The notes beneath the pieces were generated by a model. The model worked only from the letters and a program-made list of their open reading frames with translations. It ran no database searches and had not been told where the DNA came from. A stretch of 64,000 nucleotides of DNA from Chthoniobacteraceae bacterium (GTDB lineage: Bacteria > Verrucomicrobiota > Verrucomicrobiia > Chthoniobacterales > Chthoniobacteraceae): positions 1 to 64,000 of the forward strand of contig CANJNZ010000011.1 of NCBI GenBank assembly GCA_947476045.1, given 5' to 3'. Position 1 is the stretch's first letter; each line of letters begins with the position of its first letter. Shown piece after piece: positions 21,997 through 31,093 of this stretch. Position numbers and translations under genes: made by a program.

Positions 21997-23877
21997 ATGA
22001 GTGAAGCCCCTGAAAAACTATCCACTGGCGAACCTCTCGGTCTTGAGGAGCTGCTGAAATTTCTCCCTGCGTTGGGCGAGATATCACAGGGTTTACTAAA
22101 AAACTACGCATTGGGCGCAGCCGTTTTGCGACGCTTCAGTGAGGGCGATATTGTATGCGAGGAAGGCGAATTTGGTTCCACGGCATTCTATATCGTCGAG
22201 GGTGAGGTGGACATCTACATCGCCAATCCACTTGCTAGAGTGCAGAGCGAGCGACGCGGCGGATTTTTTGGTTTTTTGAAAAAGGCTATTGGTCTGGGCA
22301 GCAAGTCCACTGGCAGCGAAGCGGATGGATTCATCACCATCGATGCCGATGTGGATCTTCCAAAGACGAAGCCGCTCGCCGTGCTCGGTGTTGGCGAGCT
22401 TTTCGGCGAAATGACCTGCCGCACTTTCCAGCCGCGCAGTGCGACCGTGCGTGCAAAGGGCGATTGTGTGATGGTGGAAATGCTCCGGGTCATCCTCGAT
22501 ATGCTCGTGGGCACGCGCGATGTGGACGCCGAGACAAAAGCTTCCACAAAAGTGAAGGCGGCGACGTTCAAGGGCACGTCGTTCAAAAAGCAGCTCGACG
22601 AAAAATACCGCCAGCGTTCGCTCATCAACCACCTGAACAGCGTCCCGCTTTTCAGCGGGCTGGGAGATGAATTTCTCGGCTACCTCAAAGACCACGCGGA
22701 ACTCATCTCCTGTGGAAAAGGTGAAATCATCTGCAAGCAGGGGGACACAGCGGATGCTTTTTATCTCATTCGCAGCGGTCTCGTGAAAGTCGCCCAAGCG
22801 ATGCCCGGCGGCGAGATGGTCCGCACCTATTTGAAACGCGGTGAATACTTCGGCGAAATCGGACTGCTTCACGATTCGCCGCGCAACGCGACTTGCTCTG
22901 CGCTCGACGCTGTCTCACTTGTGAAAATTGCGGGCGCTGATTTTCGCGTGATGCTGGAAAAGTTTCCTGATGTTCGCGAGTCACTGCTGAAAGTCGCAGC
23001 CGCACGCATCGCCGCAAACGAACAGCGAAAAATTCCGGTTGGGATCCAACTCGATGATTTCCTCAATCAAGGTCTCTACGAAGCGCAAAATCTCCTCCTC
23101 ATTGACCTCGATCACTGCACACGGTGCGACGCCTGTGTGAATGCCTGCGCGGAGGCCCACGAAGGCGTTACGCGACTCATCCGCGATGGTCTTCGCTACG
23201 ATCATTTCCTTGTTCCCACAGCCTGCCGCTCCTGCCGCGATCCGCTGTGCATGACGCAGTGTCCCGTCGGCTCAATCCGTCGTAAAGAGTCGCTCGAAAT
23301 CGTCATCGAAGACTGGTGCATCGGCTGCGGAAAATGCGCCGAGCTTTGCCCCTACGGGAACATCAACATGCACCCTTTCGAGGAGTGGCAGCTCAAGCCA
23401 GCGGAGATTCCCAAAGCTCCCGCACCGGCAGCGAAGCCTGCTGCAGCCCCTGCGAAACCCGCTGCCGCGCCCGTCGTGAAGGCGCCCGCTGCCGCCGCAC
23501 CTGCTCAGGAAAAAGCAGCGGCAGCCGCCACGCCTGCGCCGCCTGTTGCGGTCGCGCCGCCAGCACCCGCCAAAGTTGAGACCGCAAAACCGGAGCTTGC
23601 CGCGCCAGCACCCGCTGCTGCGAAGCCAGCCACATCGCCCGCCGCTGCAAAGCCCGCCGTCCCACCTGCGAAAAAAGAAGAACCGCCGAAGAAAATGGTG
23701 AAGAAAAAAGTCACTGTTACCAAGGCGACGACATGCGATCTATGCAGCGACCTCAGCGTCCCGAGCTGCGTGTATGCCTGCCCGCACGACGCCGCCAAGC
23801 GCGTGGATCCCGCCGTGTTCTTCGCCGCTGGCAGCAAAGGCTGGAGCTTCCGCAAAAAGACCCGCACCACTCACTGA
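21997..23877 (+). CDS. Tandem cNMP-binding-domain protein fused to a four-cluster ferredoxin
   Basis: A 626-aa fusion. Two cyclic-nucleotide-binding domains lie at about residues 25-180 and 205-345. Both keep the phosphate-binding cassette, with Glu and Arg present (GELFGEMTCRTFQPRSAT and GEYFGEIGLLHDSPRNAT). The C-terminal half is a NrfC/HybA/DmsB-like iron-sulfur protein with four Cys quartets: CTRCDACVNAC (near 374), CRSCRDPLCMTQC (near 409), CIGCGKCAELC (near 440) and CDLCSDLSVPSCVYAC (near 579). An Ala/Pro-rich linker of about 100 residues separates the third and fourth quartets. No signal peptide is visible, so the site is probably cytoplasmic. The gene is one base from the cytochrome b-like gene. 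I infer an electron-transfer subunit whose activity or docking responds to cNMP. Confidence 0.88.
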   Translation: MSEAPEKLSTGEPLGLEELLKFLPALGEISQGLLKNYALGAAVLRRFSEGDIVCEEGEFGSTAFYIVEGEVDIYIANPLARVQSERRGGFFGFLKKAIGLGSKSTGSEADGFITIDADVDLPKTKPLAVLGVGELFGEMTCRTFQPRSATVRAKGDCVMVEMLRVILDMLVGTRDVDAETKASTKVKAATFKGTSFKKQLDEKYRQRSLINHLNSVPLFSGLGDEFLGYLKDHAELISCGKGEIICKQGDTADAFYLIRSGLVKVAQAMPGGEMVRTYLKRGEYFGEIGLLHDSPRNATCSALDAVSLVKIAGADFRVMLEKFPDVRESLLKVAAARIAANEQRKIPVGIQLDDFLNQGLYEAQNLLLIDLDHCTRCDACVNACAEAHEGVTRLIRDGLRYDHFLVPTACRSCRDPLCMTQCPVGSIRRKESLEIVIEDWCIGCGKCAELCPYGNINMHPFEEWQLKPAEIPKAPAPAAKPAAAPAKPAAAPVVKAPAAAAPAQEKAAAAATPAPPVAVAPPAPAKVETAKPELAAPAPAAAKPATSPAAAKPAVPPAKKEEPPKKMVKKKVTVTKATTCDLCSDLSVPSCVYACPHDAAKRVDPAVFFAAGSKGWSFRKKTRTTH

Positions 23878-23878
23878 C

Positions 23879-24838
23879 ATGGTTTTAAACCGCACGCACA
23901 TCCCGTGGTTCATTTTCACACTGCTCGCCACACTGGCGACATTCGCAGGCTATGCCGCGCGCTTTCATCCTGACTGGCTTCCGTTTTCGATCCCGCTCCC
24001 CGAGATACTTCGAGATGCCACCACGAAGAGGAACACAGTCGGCGGCACGCGAATCGGCCTGCTCTATGGCACGCTCGGTTTTGCGATCTTCCTTTTCGCT
24101 GCCGCGCTCGGTGCGCGGAAAAAGAAACCGCTCTGGCGCGTGGGACGCGTTGAGTTTTGGCTCAAAGGACACATCTGGCTCACCATCCTCACCATTCCGC
24201 TCGTCGGATTTCATTGCGGGTGGACGTGGGGAAGTCCTCACACCACCGTCGTGTTGCTCATGTATATCATCGTCATGGCATCGGGCTTTTTCGGTCTTGC
24301 GATGCAGCAATTCATGCCCGGCCTCATGAAGGAGCGTCTGCCGCGCGAAGTTGTCTTCGAGCAAATCCCGAACATCCGTAAGCGCATCCTCGAAGCGGCC
24401 GACGAACTGCAAAAAGATTGCACGCCGCCTGATCCTACAAATGCAGGCAAGGCCGTGGCTGGAAAAGTGAGCCTCATCGGCATGACTGAAATCCCGCCCG
24501 AGGATTTGCAGAGCGCCGAGCAGATTCGCACCTTCCTAAATACCGATGCGCTCACATATCTCCGGCTCAAGCGCGGCGGCGGTCACAAATTTGGAAGCCA
24601 GCGTCTAAGCGAAGAGGCATTTCGCATTTTAAAACTCAACGTGACACCGAAATGGCGGCCGCGCGTGGAGGAACTTCAAGGCTGGTGCGATGAGCGCCGC
24701 CGGATGGATGTCCAGACACGCCTTCAACACTGGCTCCACGGCTGGCTGCTCATCCACGTGCCCGTCTCAATGCTCCTCATCGTCGTCACGCTCTGGCACG
24801 CCATCGTGGCAGTGCGTCTCTTCATCGTGAATCCCTAA
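23879..24838 (+). CDS. Cytochrome b-like integral membrane protein
   Basis: The start at 23879 (MVLNRTHIPWFIF) lies one base after the previous stop; the frame is open further upstream but there overlaps the Fe-S gene. The 319-aa protein has about five hydrophobic helices: WFIFTLLATLATFAGYAARF, GLLYGTLGFAIFLFAAALGA, GHIWLTILTIPLVGFHCGW, TVVLLMYIIVMASGFFGLAM and LLIHVPVSMLLIVVTLWHAIVAV. Histidines in GHIWL, GFHCGW, LLIHVP and TLWHAI are well placed to ligate two b-type hemes. A soluble domain of about 140 residues lies between helices 4 and 5. Probably the quinone-facing subunit linking the Fe-S protein and the decaheme cytochrome. Confidence 0.82.
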   Translation: MVLNRTHIPWFIFTLLATLATFAGYAARFHPDWLPFSIPLPEILRDATTKRNTVGGTRIGLLYGTLGFAIFLFAAALGARKKKPLWRVGRVEFWLKGHIWLTILTIPLVGFHCGWTWGSPHTTVVLLMYIIVMASGFFGLAMQQFMPGLMKERLPREVVFEQIPNIRKRILEAADELQKDCTPPDPTNAGKAVAGKVSLIGMTEIPPEDLQSAEQIRTFLNTDALTYLRLKRGGGHKFGSQRLSEEAFRILKLNVTPKWRPRVEELQGWCDERRRMDVQTRLQHWLHGWLLIHVPVSMLLIVVTLWHAIVAVRLFIVNP

Positions 24839-24843
24839 GAGCC

Positions 24844-26511
24844 ATGCCCGAGAACACGCAAAAGCAAATCGCGGCCAAGTATAAGGACGACCTCACTTAC
24901 TATCGTCGCACCCATTACATGCGGCGCTGGCGCTTTTGGCTGAGCGTGCTGGCCGTTGTGGGCGGACTCGTTTGGGCGCTTGGCTTCCAGTATTTCGGCG
25001 GCAAGCCAGAGTTTTTCAACACCGGCCCCATCTCGCAAAATCACGCACTCTTCGCAAACGACTGCGCCGTCTGTCACGACGGAGCCAGCACCGACATGCT
25101 CTCGATACTCCCAATCGCTGAGACGAAAGCCGCGATGCACGGAGGCAAGACGTCCGTGCTGGAAATTTTTAAGAGCAAGGGAAGCGAGGTTTACAAAGGC
25201 GCAAAGGAAAATCTTTCAGATACAAAGAAACTCGCCGCTGCCGCACACGCAGCACTTGGCTCGCTGAATCTCGACAACATCGATCGCGCCTGCATCAAGT
25301 GCCACGAAGGCATGGCGCTTCACCAGCCCGGGACAAAAGCGGTGATGTTCCGCGAGGGTCTCAAGGAACTGAGCATCGTCGCCGCTGGCGAGTGCAGCAC
25401 CTGCCACCTAGAACATGTCGGCACCGCGCGTATGAAACTACCGGGCGGGGAGAGTTGCGTGAGTTGCCACGGCGATGAAAAGAAGCTCGCTGATTCACTG
25501 AAACGCGCACCTTTCGATGGGAAACATGCCGCCGTTCACAGTCAGAATCTCCACATCGGAGACAGCGTGCAATGGCTGCCTGCCGCGACAGTCGGCGCAA
25601 AGCCGCAGGTCGTCCGCGCATTTGCAGACGGCCATCCCGCTTTTCTCTTCGAGGCTGCTGGCGCAAAGGACAACGCGCAGATCAAATTCAACCACGCACG
25701 CCATTTTGCTGACGACATCACCGCGCTCAATAAAGGCAAACTTGAGTGCCGCACCTGCCACACGCCGGATGCAGACGGCGTGGGCATGGGCCGAATCAGC
25801 TACGATCAGCACTGCCAGAGATGCCACTCACTCGGTGCAGATACCGATCTCCCCGGCTTCAACATCCCGCACCATGATCCGCAGAAAGTGCGCGATTTCC
25901 TGAGCAGCCTCCGCACGCAGTGGATTGATTACGCGAAGACACGTTTCCAAATCACCGATGCAGCCACGCTCAAAGCGTTCATTGATCAGCGCGAGCAGAA
26001 ATTTACGCAGCACTGGCCGTCATCGCTGGAGGAAGTCCAGAAGCGGGTATTTTTCACGGGCGATCCGCCAATTGAAAAAGCACGCAACGGTCAGTTTCTT
26101 CCCGCGTGCGCCAAGTGCCACACGGTCACTGATGCAGCGCCCGGCTCCACGGTGCCTAAGGTGGAACGCACGAACATCCCCGACCAGTGGCTCACGCGCG
26201 GCCCGTTTAAACATTCCGCCCATCTCCACATGATTTGCACTGACTGCCACGCAGGTGCCGAGAAGAGCAAGGACACAGCCGACGTGCTCCTGCCCTCGCA
26301 AAAGCTCTGCGCCGAGTGCCACCGAGAACGTGATTACACCAAAGTGGAAATCAATCCGACCAAACGGATCGCGCCGACCTTTGGGGAGTTCAGTTCAGAA
26401 GCCGCAAAAAAACAACGCAAAGAAGGTGGAGTCTTCGATTCCTGCCTCGGCTGCCACAAATATCACGTCCCCGCTGCGGAGATCGAAATCGCCAAATCAC
26501 TGGCGAAGTAA
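24844..26511 (+). CDS. Membrane-anchored decaheme c-type cytochrome
   Basis: The 555-aa protein has one N-terminal membrane anchor (RFWLSVLAVVGGLVWALGF, about residues 30-48) and ten CxxCH heme sites: CAVCH, CIKCH, CSTCH, CVSCH, CRTCH, CQRCH, CAKCH, CTDCH, CAECH and CLGCH. The first Cys is residue 74, the last site near residue 538. Several extra His could serve as distal ligands. The heme domain is presumably periplasmic. It starts 5 bases after the cytochrome b-like gene and ends 5 bases before a convergent gene. It likely passes electrons between the membrane subunit and a periplasmic partner. Confidence 0.93.
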   Translation: MPENTQKQIAAKYKDDLTYYRRTHYMRRWRFWLSVLAVVGGLVWALGFQYFGGKPEFFNTGPISQNHALFANDCAVCHDGASTDMLSILPIAETKAAMHGGKTSVLEIFKSKGSEVYKGAKENLSDTKKLAAAAHAALGSLNLDNIDRACIKCHEGMALHQPGTKAVMFREGLKELSIVAAGECSTCHLEHVGTARMKLPGGESCVSCHGDEKKLADSLKRAPFDGKHAAVHSQNLHIGDSVQWLPAATVGAKPQVVRAFADGHPAFLFEAAGAKDNAQIKFNHARHFADDITALNKGKLECRTCHTPDADGVGMGRISYDQHCQRCHSLGADTDLPGFNIPHHDPQKVRDFLSSLRTQWIDYAKTRFQITDAATLKAFIDQREQKFTQHWPSSLEEVQKRVFFTGDPPIEKARNGQFLPACAKCHTVTDAAPGSTVPKVERTNIPDQWLTRGPFKHSAHLHMICTDCHAGAEKSKDTADVLLPSQKLCAECHRERDYTKVEINPTKRIAPTFGEFSSEAAKKQRKEGGVFDSCLGCHKYHVPAAEIEIAKSLAK

Positions 26512-26516
26512 ATAGG

Positions 26517-27623
26517 CTACAGCCCGTCAGCGAATTTCTGCATCGCGTCCTCCTGACGCTCGATGCTTTCGACGAGGCGGAATTGCGTGCGTGCGCGGTC
26601 GAGATTGTGATTCGGACGATGCACCCGGAAATACGTATCGCCATTCAGGAAGTCCGTGAGGAAGCGCAGACCGATGGTGAAAGTGATCAATTTCCCTGCG
26701 AACGCGATGAGTGCCCGCTCGTGCTTGTTCAAAAAAGTTGCCGCTTCGAGATAGCCGCGGCACAGCGCCTTGAACATCGGCATCCGCATCTGGACTTTTG
26801 ATAAATCGAGTTCGTCCTCCAGTGTCGGGCTGGTCGTTGTCCGCACCATGTCACCGAAATCGTAGAGCGCACAGCCGGGCATCACGGTATCGAGATCCAC
26901 CACGCACATCGCCTTACCAGTCGCTACATCCAGCATCACGTTGTTAAATTTCGTATCGTTGTGCGTGATACGTTCCGGGATTCTTTTCGAGGTCATCGCA
27001 CGCAGGATTGTGTCGCATAGATTCTCATGCGCGAGCACCCACTCGACCTCCACCTTCGCAGCACTCGCACGGTTCACGCGATCTTCACGCACAGCTTTCT
27101 GTAGCGACTCAAAGCGTTTCCGTGTGTTGTGAAAGTGCGGGATCGTATCGTGCAGACGTCCGCCTGGAAGATCCACGAGCAAGTGCTGGAATTCGCCAAA
27201 CGCCTTGCCTGCCTCGTAAGCCTGCTCCGCACTTTCAACGGATTCAAACGTCCGCACCCGCTCGATGAAAACGAATGTGCGCCAGTATTCACCATCGGGT
27301 GAACGGTAGTAGCTGCGTCCGTCCTGCGCGGGGATCAATGTCAGCGCCCTCCTCGTCATATCCCGCACACCGCGCTCGGCCATCTTGCTGCGAAGATGCG
27401 CTGTCACACGCTGGAGATTGTCCATCAAGCCGCCCGGGTCTTTGAAAACCTCGTGATTGATACGCTGATGAATGTAGCGCACTGGCACGCCACCTTGATC
27501 GTATGTTGCCGTGTAGGTCTCGTTGATGTGGCCAACTTTGCACGGCTCGGCGTGAAGGAGTTCGCCGTAAATATGAAAATGACGCGAGACGCTGAGTAAT
27601 CGTGATGGGTCGTATCCGGGCAT
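26517..27623 (-). CDS. APH-fold sugar kinase, NahK-like
   Basis: Aminoglycoside phosphotransferase-fold kinase of 368 aa, started at the ATG at 27623 (MPGYDPSRLL); the frame runs 12 codons further upstream. The catalytic loop reads THNDTKFNNVMLD and the metal-binding motif CVVDLDTVMPG, matching N-acetylhexosamine 1-kinases rather than drug-resistance enzymes. N-terminal VGHINETYTA and QRINHEVFKDP also fit the NahK group, which makes sugar 1-phosphates from GlcNAc/GalNAc. Substrate is inferred from family resemblance only. It lies downstream of glsA on the same strand, separated by about 110 bases with no clear signal. Confidence 0.8.
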   Translation of the reverse strand: MPGYDPSRLLSVSRHFHIYGELLHAEPCKVGHINETYTATYDQGGVPVRYIHQRINHEVFKDPGGLMDNLQRVTAHLRSKMAERGVRDMTRRALTLIPAQDGRSYYRSPDGEYWRTFVFIERVRTFESVESAEQAYEAGKAFGEFQHLLVDLPGGRLHDTIPHFHNTRKRFESLQKAVREDRVNRASAAKVEVEWVLAHENLCDTILRAMTSKRIPERITHNDTKFNNVMLDVATGKAMCVVDLDTVMPGCALYDFGDMVRTTTSPTLEDELDLSKVQMRMPMFKALCRGYLEAATFLNKHERALIAFAGKLITFTIGLRFLTDFLNGDTYFRVHRPNHNLDRARTQFRLVESIERQEDAMQKFADGL

Positions 27624-27732
27624 GTGTGAGAAGAAAACCGCAGACAGTCGGGTGTGCAATGCTGACTACTGGGAATTTGCTATTTTGGACGCTATGTAGC
27701 TCAATAAAACGCTCTTGCGATCCCTCGTGCAA

Positions 27733-29583
27733 TCACGCGAGCAGTGATGCCTCCTGATTGGCCTTGCGTAGTTTGGAGCAGAGACTGAGGGCGAGGTTTT
27801 CGAGCAGACGGATTTTGATTTTCGGGTAGCTGATTCCAAGTGCTATCAGCTTTGCCATGCTGATGAGGTCGCAGGCGGTGTGGATGTCGGCGACGATGTT
27901 CGTGTAGTGCGGCGCACGGTCGAGGACTGCCATTTCGCCGAAGGCCATGCCGGCGGTGAAAACAGCCAACCGCTTGCTGCGTCCATTTTCCAAAGGGTAG
28001 TGGACGCTGACCCGGCCCCGGGCGAGGAGATAGATTTCCCGTGCGGCATCACCAGCGTTGCAGATGGTCTCGCCGGCCTTCCATTCGCGGCGCTCAAAGA
28101 ATTTCCGAAGGATGACGAGTTCGTCGGAACTGAATCCATTGAGAAGTTCGTAGTTGTCTGCACCGATGCTCATTTCCGGGAGTGGCGGCAGGACTCGCTC
28201 CAGCAGATGATCTTCGCACCATTGGAGTGCGGTGTCGTTATCCTCAAATACGCGGAAAAGCTCATCGCAGCGATTACCGAGCTTGGTTTTCAGCACGCGC
28301 CGGAGATGTGGAATGCTGTTGACGGCGCAAAACAGAACGTTTCGACCGGCACTGTGAAACTGGAGCAGAATGTCGTGAAAGAGCCTGCAGGCGGTTTCGT
28401 TCATCGAGTGAACGTAGTGGAAGTCGAGGATGATACTTTCGACTTCCGCTGGCACGGCGGTGAGTTCACGGATGATCGGTTCCGCAGTCGCGAAGACGAG
28501 ATTGCCCTGCAACTGATACTGAACCACGGAATTTCCGTGCTTGCCGATGGCCACCCGTTCACGCGCAGCACGGACCCGGCTGGAGCCGTATTCCGCTGCG
28601 GTGAAGCGGTGGCGGATCATCGAGTTGCCAACTCCGGCGCGATTGAAGAGATGGAGATCCCAGTCGCGCGAAAGCTCACTGCACGCACGGATTCCACGGA
28701 CGCTGTTGCCGTGTTTGTCGAGCCGTGGGGAAAAAACGCCGATGCCGAGTTGTCCCGGGAGCACGGCTGCGATACCGCCCGCGACGCCGCTTTTCGCAGG
28801 CATCCCGACTTCGTAAAGCCACTGGCCGGCGTAATCATACATGCCGCAGGTGCCCATGATGCCGAGGACGCTCTCGACGTATTCGCCACGGATGGCCTGC
28901 TGGCCGGTGATTGGATTGAGGCCTCGGTTGGCGAGCGTGGCGGCCATCGTGGCAAGGTCGAGGCAATGGCCGAGGATGGCGCATTGCTGAAAATAGGTCT
29001 CGGCGACAGGCATCGGGTCACCTGTGAGGATGTCGAAGTTGCGAAGCATATAGCTGATCGCGCGGTTGCGATGCCCTGTTGCACTTTCGGAACGATACAC
29101 GGCTTCATCCACAGTCATCGTGCGACCGGAATATTTACCAAACATATCAATGATCCGCTGGAGGCGAATGAGCGGTGTCTTGCCTTCGACGAGGCCGGTG
29201 GTGGCGATGGCCCCGGCATTGATCATTGGGTTGCGCGGGCACCCGGTGTCGGGATCGAGGCTGATGGAGTTGAAGGCATCGCCCGTTGGCTCAACTCCGA
29301 CTTTTCGCAGCACCGACTCGCGGCCCTGGTCCTCCAGCGCGAGGCCATATACGAATGGCTTCGAGATCGACTGTATGGTGAATGTCTGCCGCGTATCGCC
29401 AGCCTCGTAGATGCCGCCGTTCGCGGTTACGACGCAAATTCCCAACCAGTCGGGATTGGCCTTTGCCAGTTCGGGTATGTAGGTGGCGACATCCCCTTCG
29501 CTGATTCCTGAAAGCTCCCGATGCAGCGCCTGCAAACGCGCGTGGATTGGCGATTCAAATGAAGTAGTTTTCTCCTCGTTCAT
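27733..29583 (-). CDS. glsA: Glutaminase fused to STAS and cNMP-binding-like domains
   Basis: The enzyme part hydrolyses glutamine to glutamate and ammonia. The 616-aa protein has a serine-dependent glutaminase domain (about 1-310: FTIQSISKPF with the SxxK Ser/Lys, NPMINAGAIAT, SATGHRNRAI, SGVAGGI), a STAS domain (about 340-455: IILDFHYVHSMNETA) and a cNBD-like domain (about 465-610). In the last, FGEMAVLDRAPHYTN keeps the Glu, but the Arg normally after Pro is His. This suggests it no longer binds cNMP in the usual way. Glutaminase-STAS-cNBD fusions are known; the role of the tail is not clear. A 166-base gap with nothing obvious separates it from the DUF1552 gene. Confidence 0.9.
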   Translation of the reverse strand: MNEEKTTSFESPIHARLQALHRELSGISEGDVATYIPELAKANPDWLGICVVTANGGIYEAGDTRQTFTIQSISKPFVYGLALEDQGRESVLRKVGVEPTGDAFNSISLDPDTGCPRNPMINAGAIATTGLVEGKTPLIRLQRIIDMFGKYSGRTMTVDEAVYRSESATGHRNRAISYMLRNFDILTGDPMPVAETYFQQCAILGHCLDLATMAATLANRGLNPITGQQAIRGEYVESVLGIMGTCGMYDYAGQWLYEVGMPAKSGVAGGIAAVLPGQLGIGVFSPRLDKHGNSVRGIRACSELSRDWDLHLFNRAGVGNSMIRHRFTAAEYGSSRVRAARERVAIGKHGNSVVQYQLQGNLVFATAEPIIRELTAVPAEVESIILDFHYVHSMNETACRLFHDILLQFHSAGRNVLFCAVNSIPHLRRVLKTKLGNRCDELFRVFEDNDTALQWCEDHLLERVLPPLPEMSIGADNYELLNGFSSDELVILRKFFERREWKAGETICNAGDAAREIYLLARGRVSVHYPLENGRSKRLAVFTAGMAFGEMAVLDRAPHYTNIVADIHTACDLISMAKLIALGISYPKIKIRLLENLALSLCSKLRKANQEASLLA

Positions 29584-29749
29584 AATTGCGGCAAAATTTC
29601 TACGTCAGTGCGTAGTGTTCATTCCGAAAATGTTCGGCGGAGGAAAGTGAGAGTCGGGCAAATGCGCAAGACTGCCTGCCGGGAATTTATTTTTGTGCCC
29701 GCTGAAGCGCCCACGGCAGGGGTGGGAATCGGATTCGGGCAGTGGCGGA

Positions 29750-31090
29750 TCAGCCTTTTAAAACCGCGAGCGGGCCTGTGCTGTCGCCTACGGGCGTGCG
29801 GACGTCTATGCGTTCGAGCATGGAGACCCAGAGGTTGGTGACGGGTGTTTCGCCGGGCAGTAGGACGTGGCGTCCGGTCTTGATGGTGCCGCCGGCGCTT
29901 CCGGCGAGAAGCACGGGGAGGTCGTCGTGGTTGTGGCGGTTGCCGTCGGAGTTGCCGCTGCCATAGACGATCATGCTGTGGTCGAGGAGCGTGCCGTTGC
30001 CTTCTTTGATGGATTTCAACTTCCCGAGCAGGTAGGCGAACTGCGTGGTGTGAAAGGAATTGATCTGCCGAATCTTTGCGATCTTTTTGGCGTCGTTGCC
30101 GTGGTGTGAAAGTTCGTGGTGGCCTTCATTGATGCCAATCCACGGGTAGGCTTTGTTGCTGCCTTCGTTGGCCATGACGAAGGTGCAGACGCGTGTGGCG
30201 TCCATTTGAAATGCGAGGACCATGAGGTCGCACATGATGCGGATGTGTTCTTCGTAGTTACCGGGTTTTCCCTGCGGGATGGGGAAGTTTGCTGGCGGCT
30301 TGATGGGCGCAAGCGCGGCGTTACGGGCGATGCGCTGCTCGATGTCCCGGATGCTGGAAAAATACTCGTCCATCTTCTGCTGGTCGGCGCGTCCGAGGCG
30401 GGCGTTGAAGCTCTTTGCATCGTCGCTGATGTAATCCAGCACGCTCTTGCGCGCAGCAGCGCGGCGTGCGCGTTCGACGCCATCTTGATTTCCAAAAAGG
30501 CGCTCAAAAACGAGCTTGGGATTGGTCTCCTTTGGAATCGGCTGTGTCGCGGAGCGCCAGGATACGGTGCTGGAGTAAACGCACGAGTAGCCGCTGTCGC
30601 ATCCGCCCGCCATGTTTCCGTCCTCACAACCAATTTCCAGCGAGTCCAGATGCGTCTGGCCCGAGATTCGCGCAGCAGCGAGTTGATCCACCGAGGTCCC
30701 GCAGTGGATGTCCGCGCCGTCTGTCTTACGCGGTTGTGCGCCGGTGAGAAAAGCGGACATCGCTCGTGCGTGGTCGCCGCCGCCGTCGCCGTGTGGCCGC
30801 GCTTTATCGGCGGTAAGACCACTGATCACGAGCAGGTCTTTTTGATGTGCTGCGAGCGGCTGTAAAATTTCGGGCAGCGCGAACTTTTCACCCGTCTCGG
30901 CAGGCGTCCAACTTTTCATGTCTTTGCCATTGGGCACATAGACGAAAGCCATGCGGTTCGGCGCGGTCCGGCCCGGAGCAACTCCGGCTCCCCACGCGCT
31001 GAGGCTGCCCATTCCTTCGAGCCACGGAAGGGCGATGGTGGCACCGAGTCCGCGGAGGACGGTGCGGCGGGAGATGGGACGGTTCATCAT
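29750..31090 (-). CDS. DUF1552 protein with Tat signal
   Basis: The 446-aa protein opens with a twin-arginine signal (MNRPISRRTVLRGLGATIALPWLE) and matches DUF1552, a family resembling DUF1501/sulfatase-type hydrolase folds. Visible segments are MAFVYVPNGKDMKSWTP, GLTADKARPHGDGGGDHARAMSAFLTG and, near the end, DHSMIVYGSGNSDGNRHNHDDLPVLLAGSAGG. Two Met codons are adjacent; either may be the start. It begins 3 bases after the DUF1592 gene, so the pair is co-expressed. The biochemical activity is unknown to me. Confidence 0.88.
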   Translation of the reverse strand: MMNRPISRRTVLRGLGATIALPWLEGMGSLSAWGAGVAPGRTAPNRMAFVYVPNGKDMKSWTPAETGEKFALPEILQPLAAHQKDLLVISGLTADKARPHGDGGGDHARAMSAFLTGAQPRKTDGADIHCGTSVDQLAAARISGQTHLDSLEIGCEDGNMAGGCDSGYSCVYSSTVSWRSATQPIPKETNPKLVFERLFGNQDGVERARRAAARKSVLDYISDDAKSFNARLGRADQQKMDEYFSSIRDIEQRIARNAALAPIKPPANFPIPQGKPGNYEEHIRIMCDLMVLAFQMDATRVCTFVMANEGSNKAYPWIGINEGHHELSHHGNDAKKIAKIRQINSFHTTQFAYLLGKLKSIKEGNGTLLDHSMIVYGSGNSDGNRHNHDDLPVLLAGSAGGTIKTGRHVLLPGETPVTNLWVSMLERIDVRTPVGDSTGPLAVLKG

Positions 31091-31093
31091 GAT

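Noticed and set aside
27880-29511. 543-codon frame antisense to the glutaminase gene
   Set aside because: The minus strand encodes a clear glutaminase-STAS-cNBD; the plus-strand frame has only low-complexity charged sequence.
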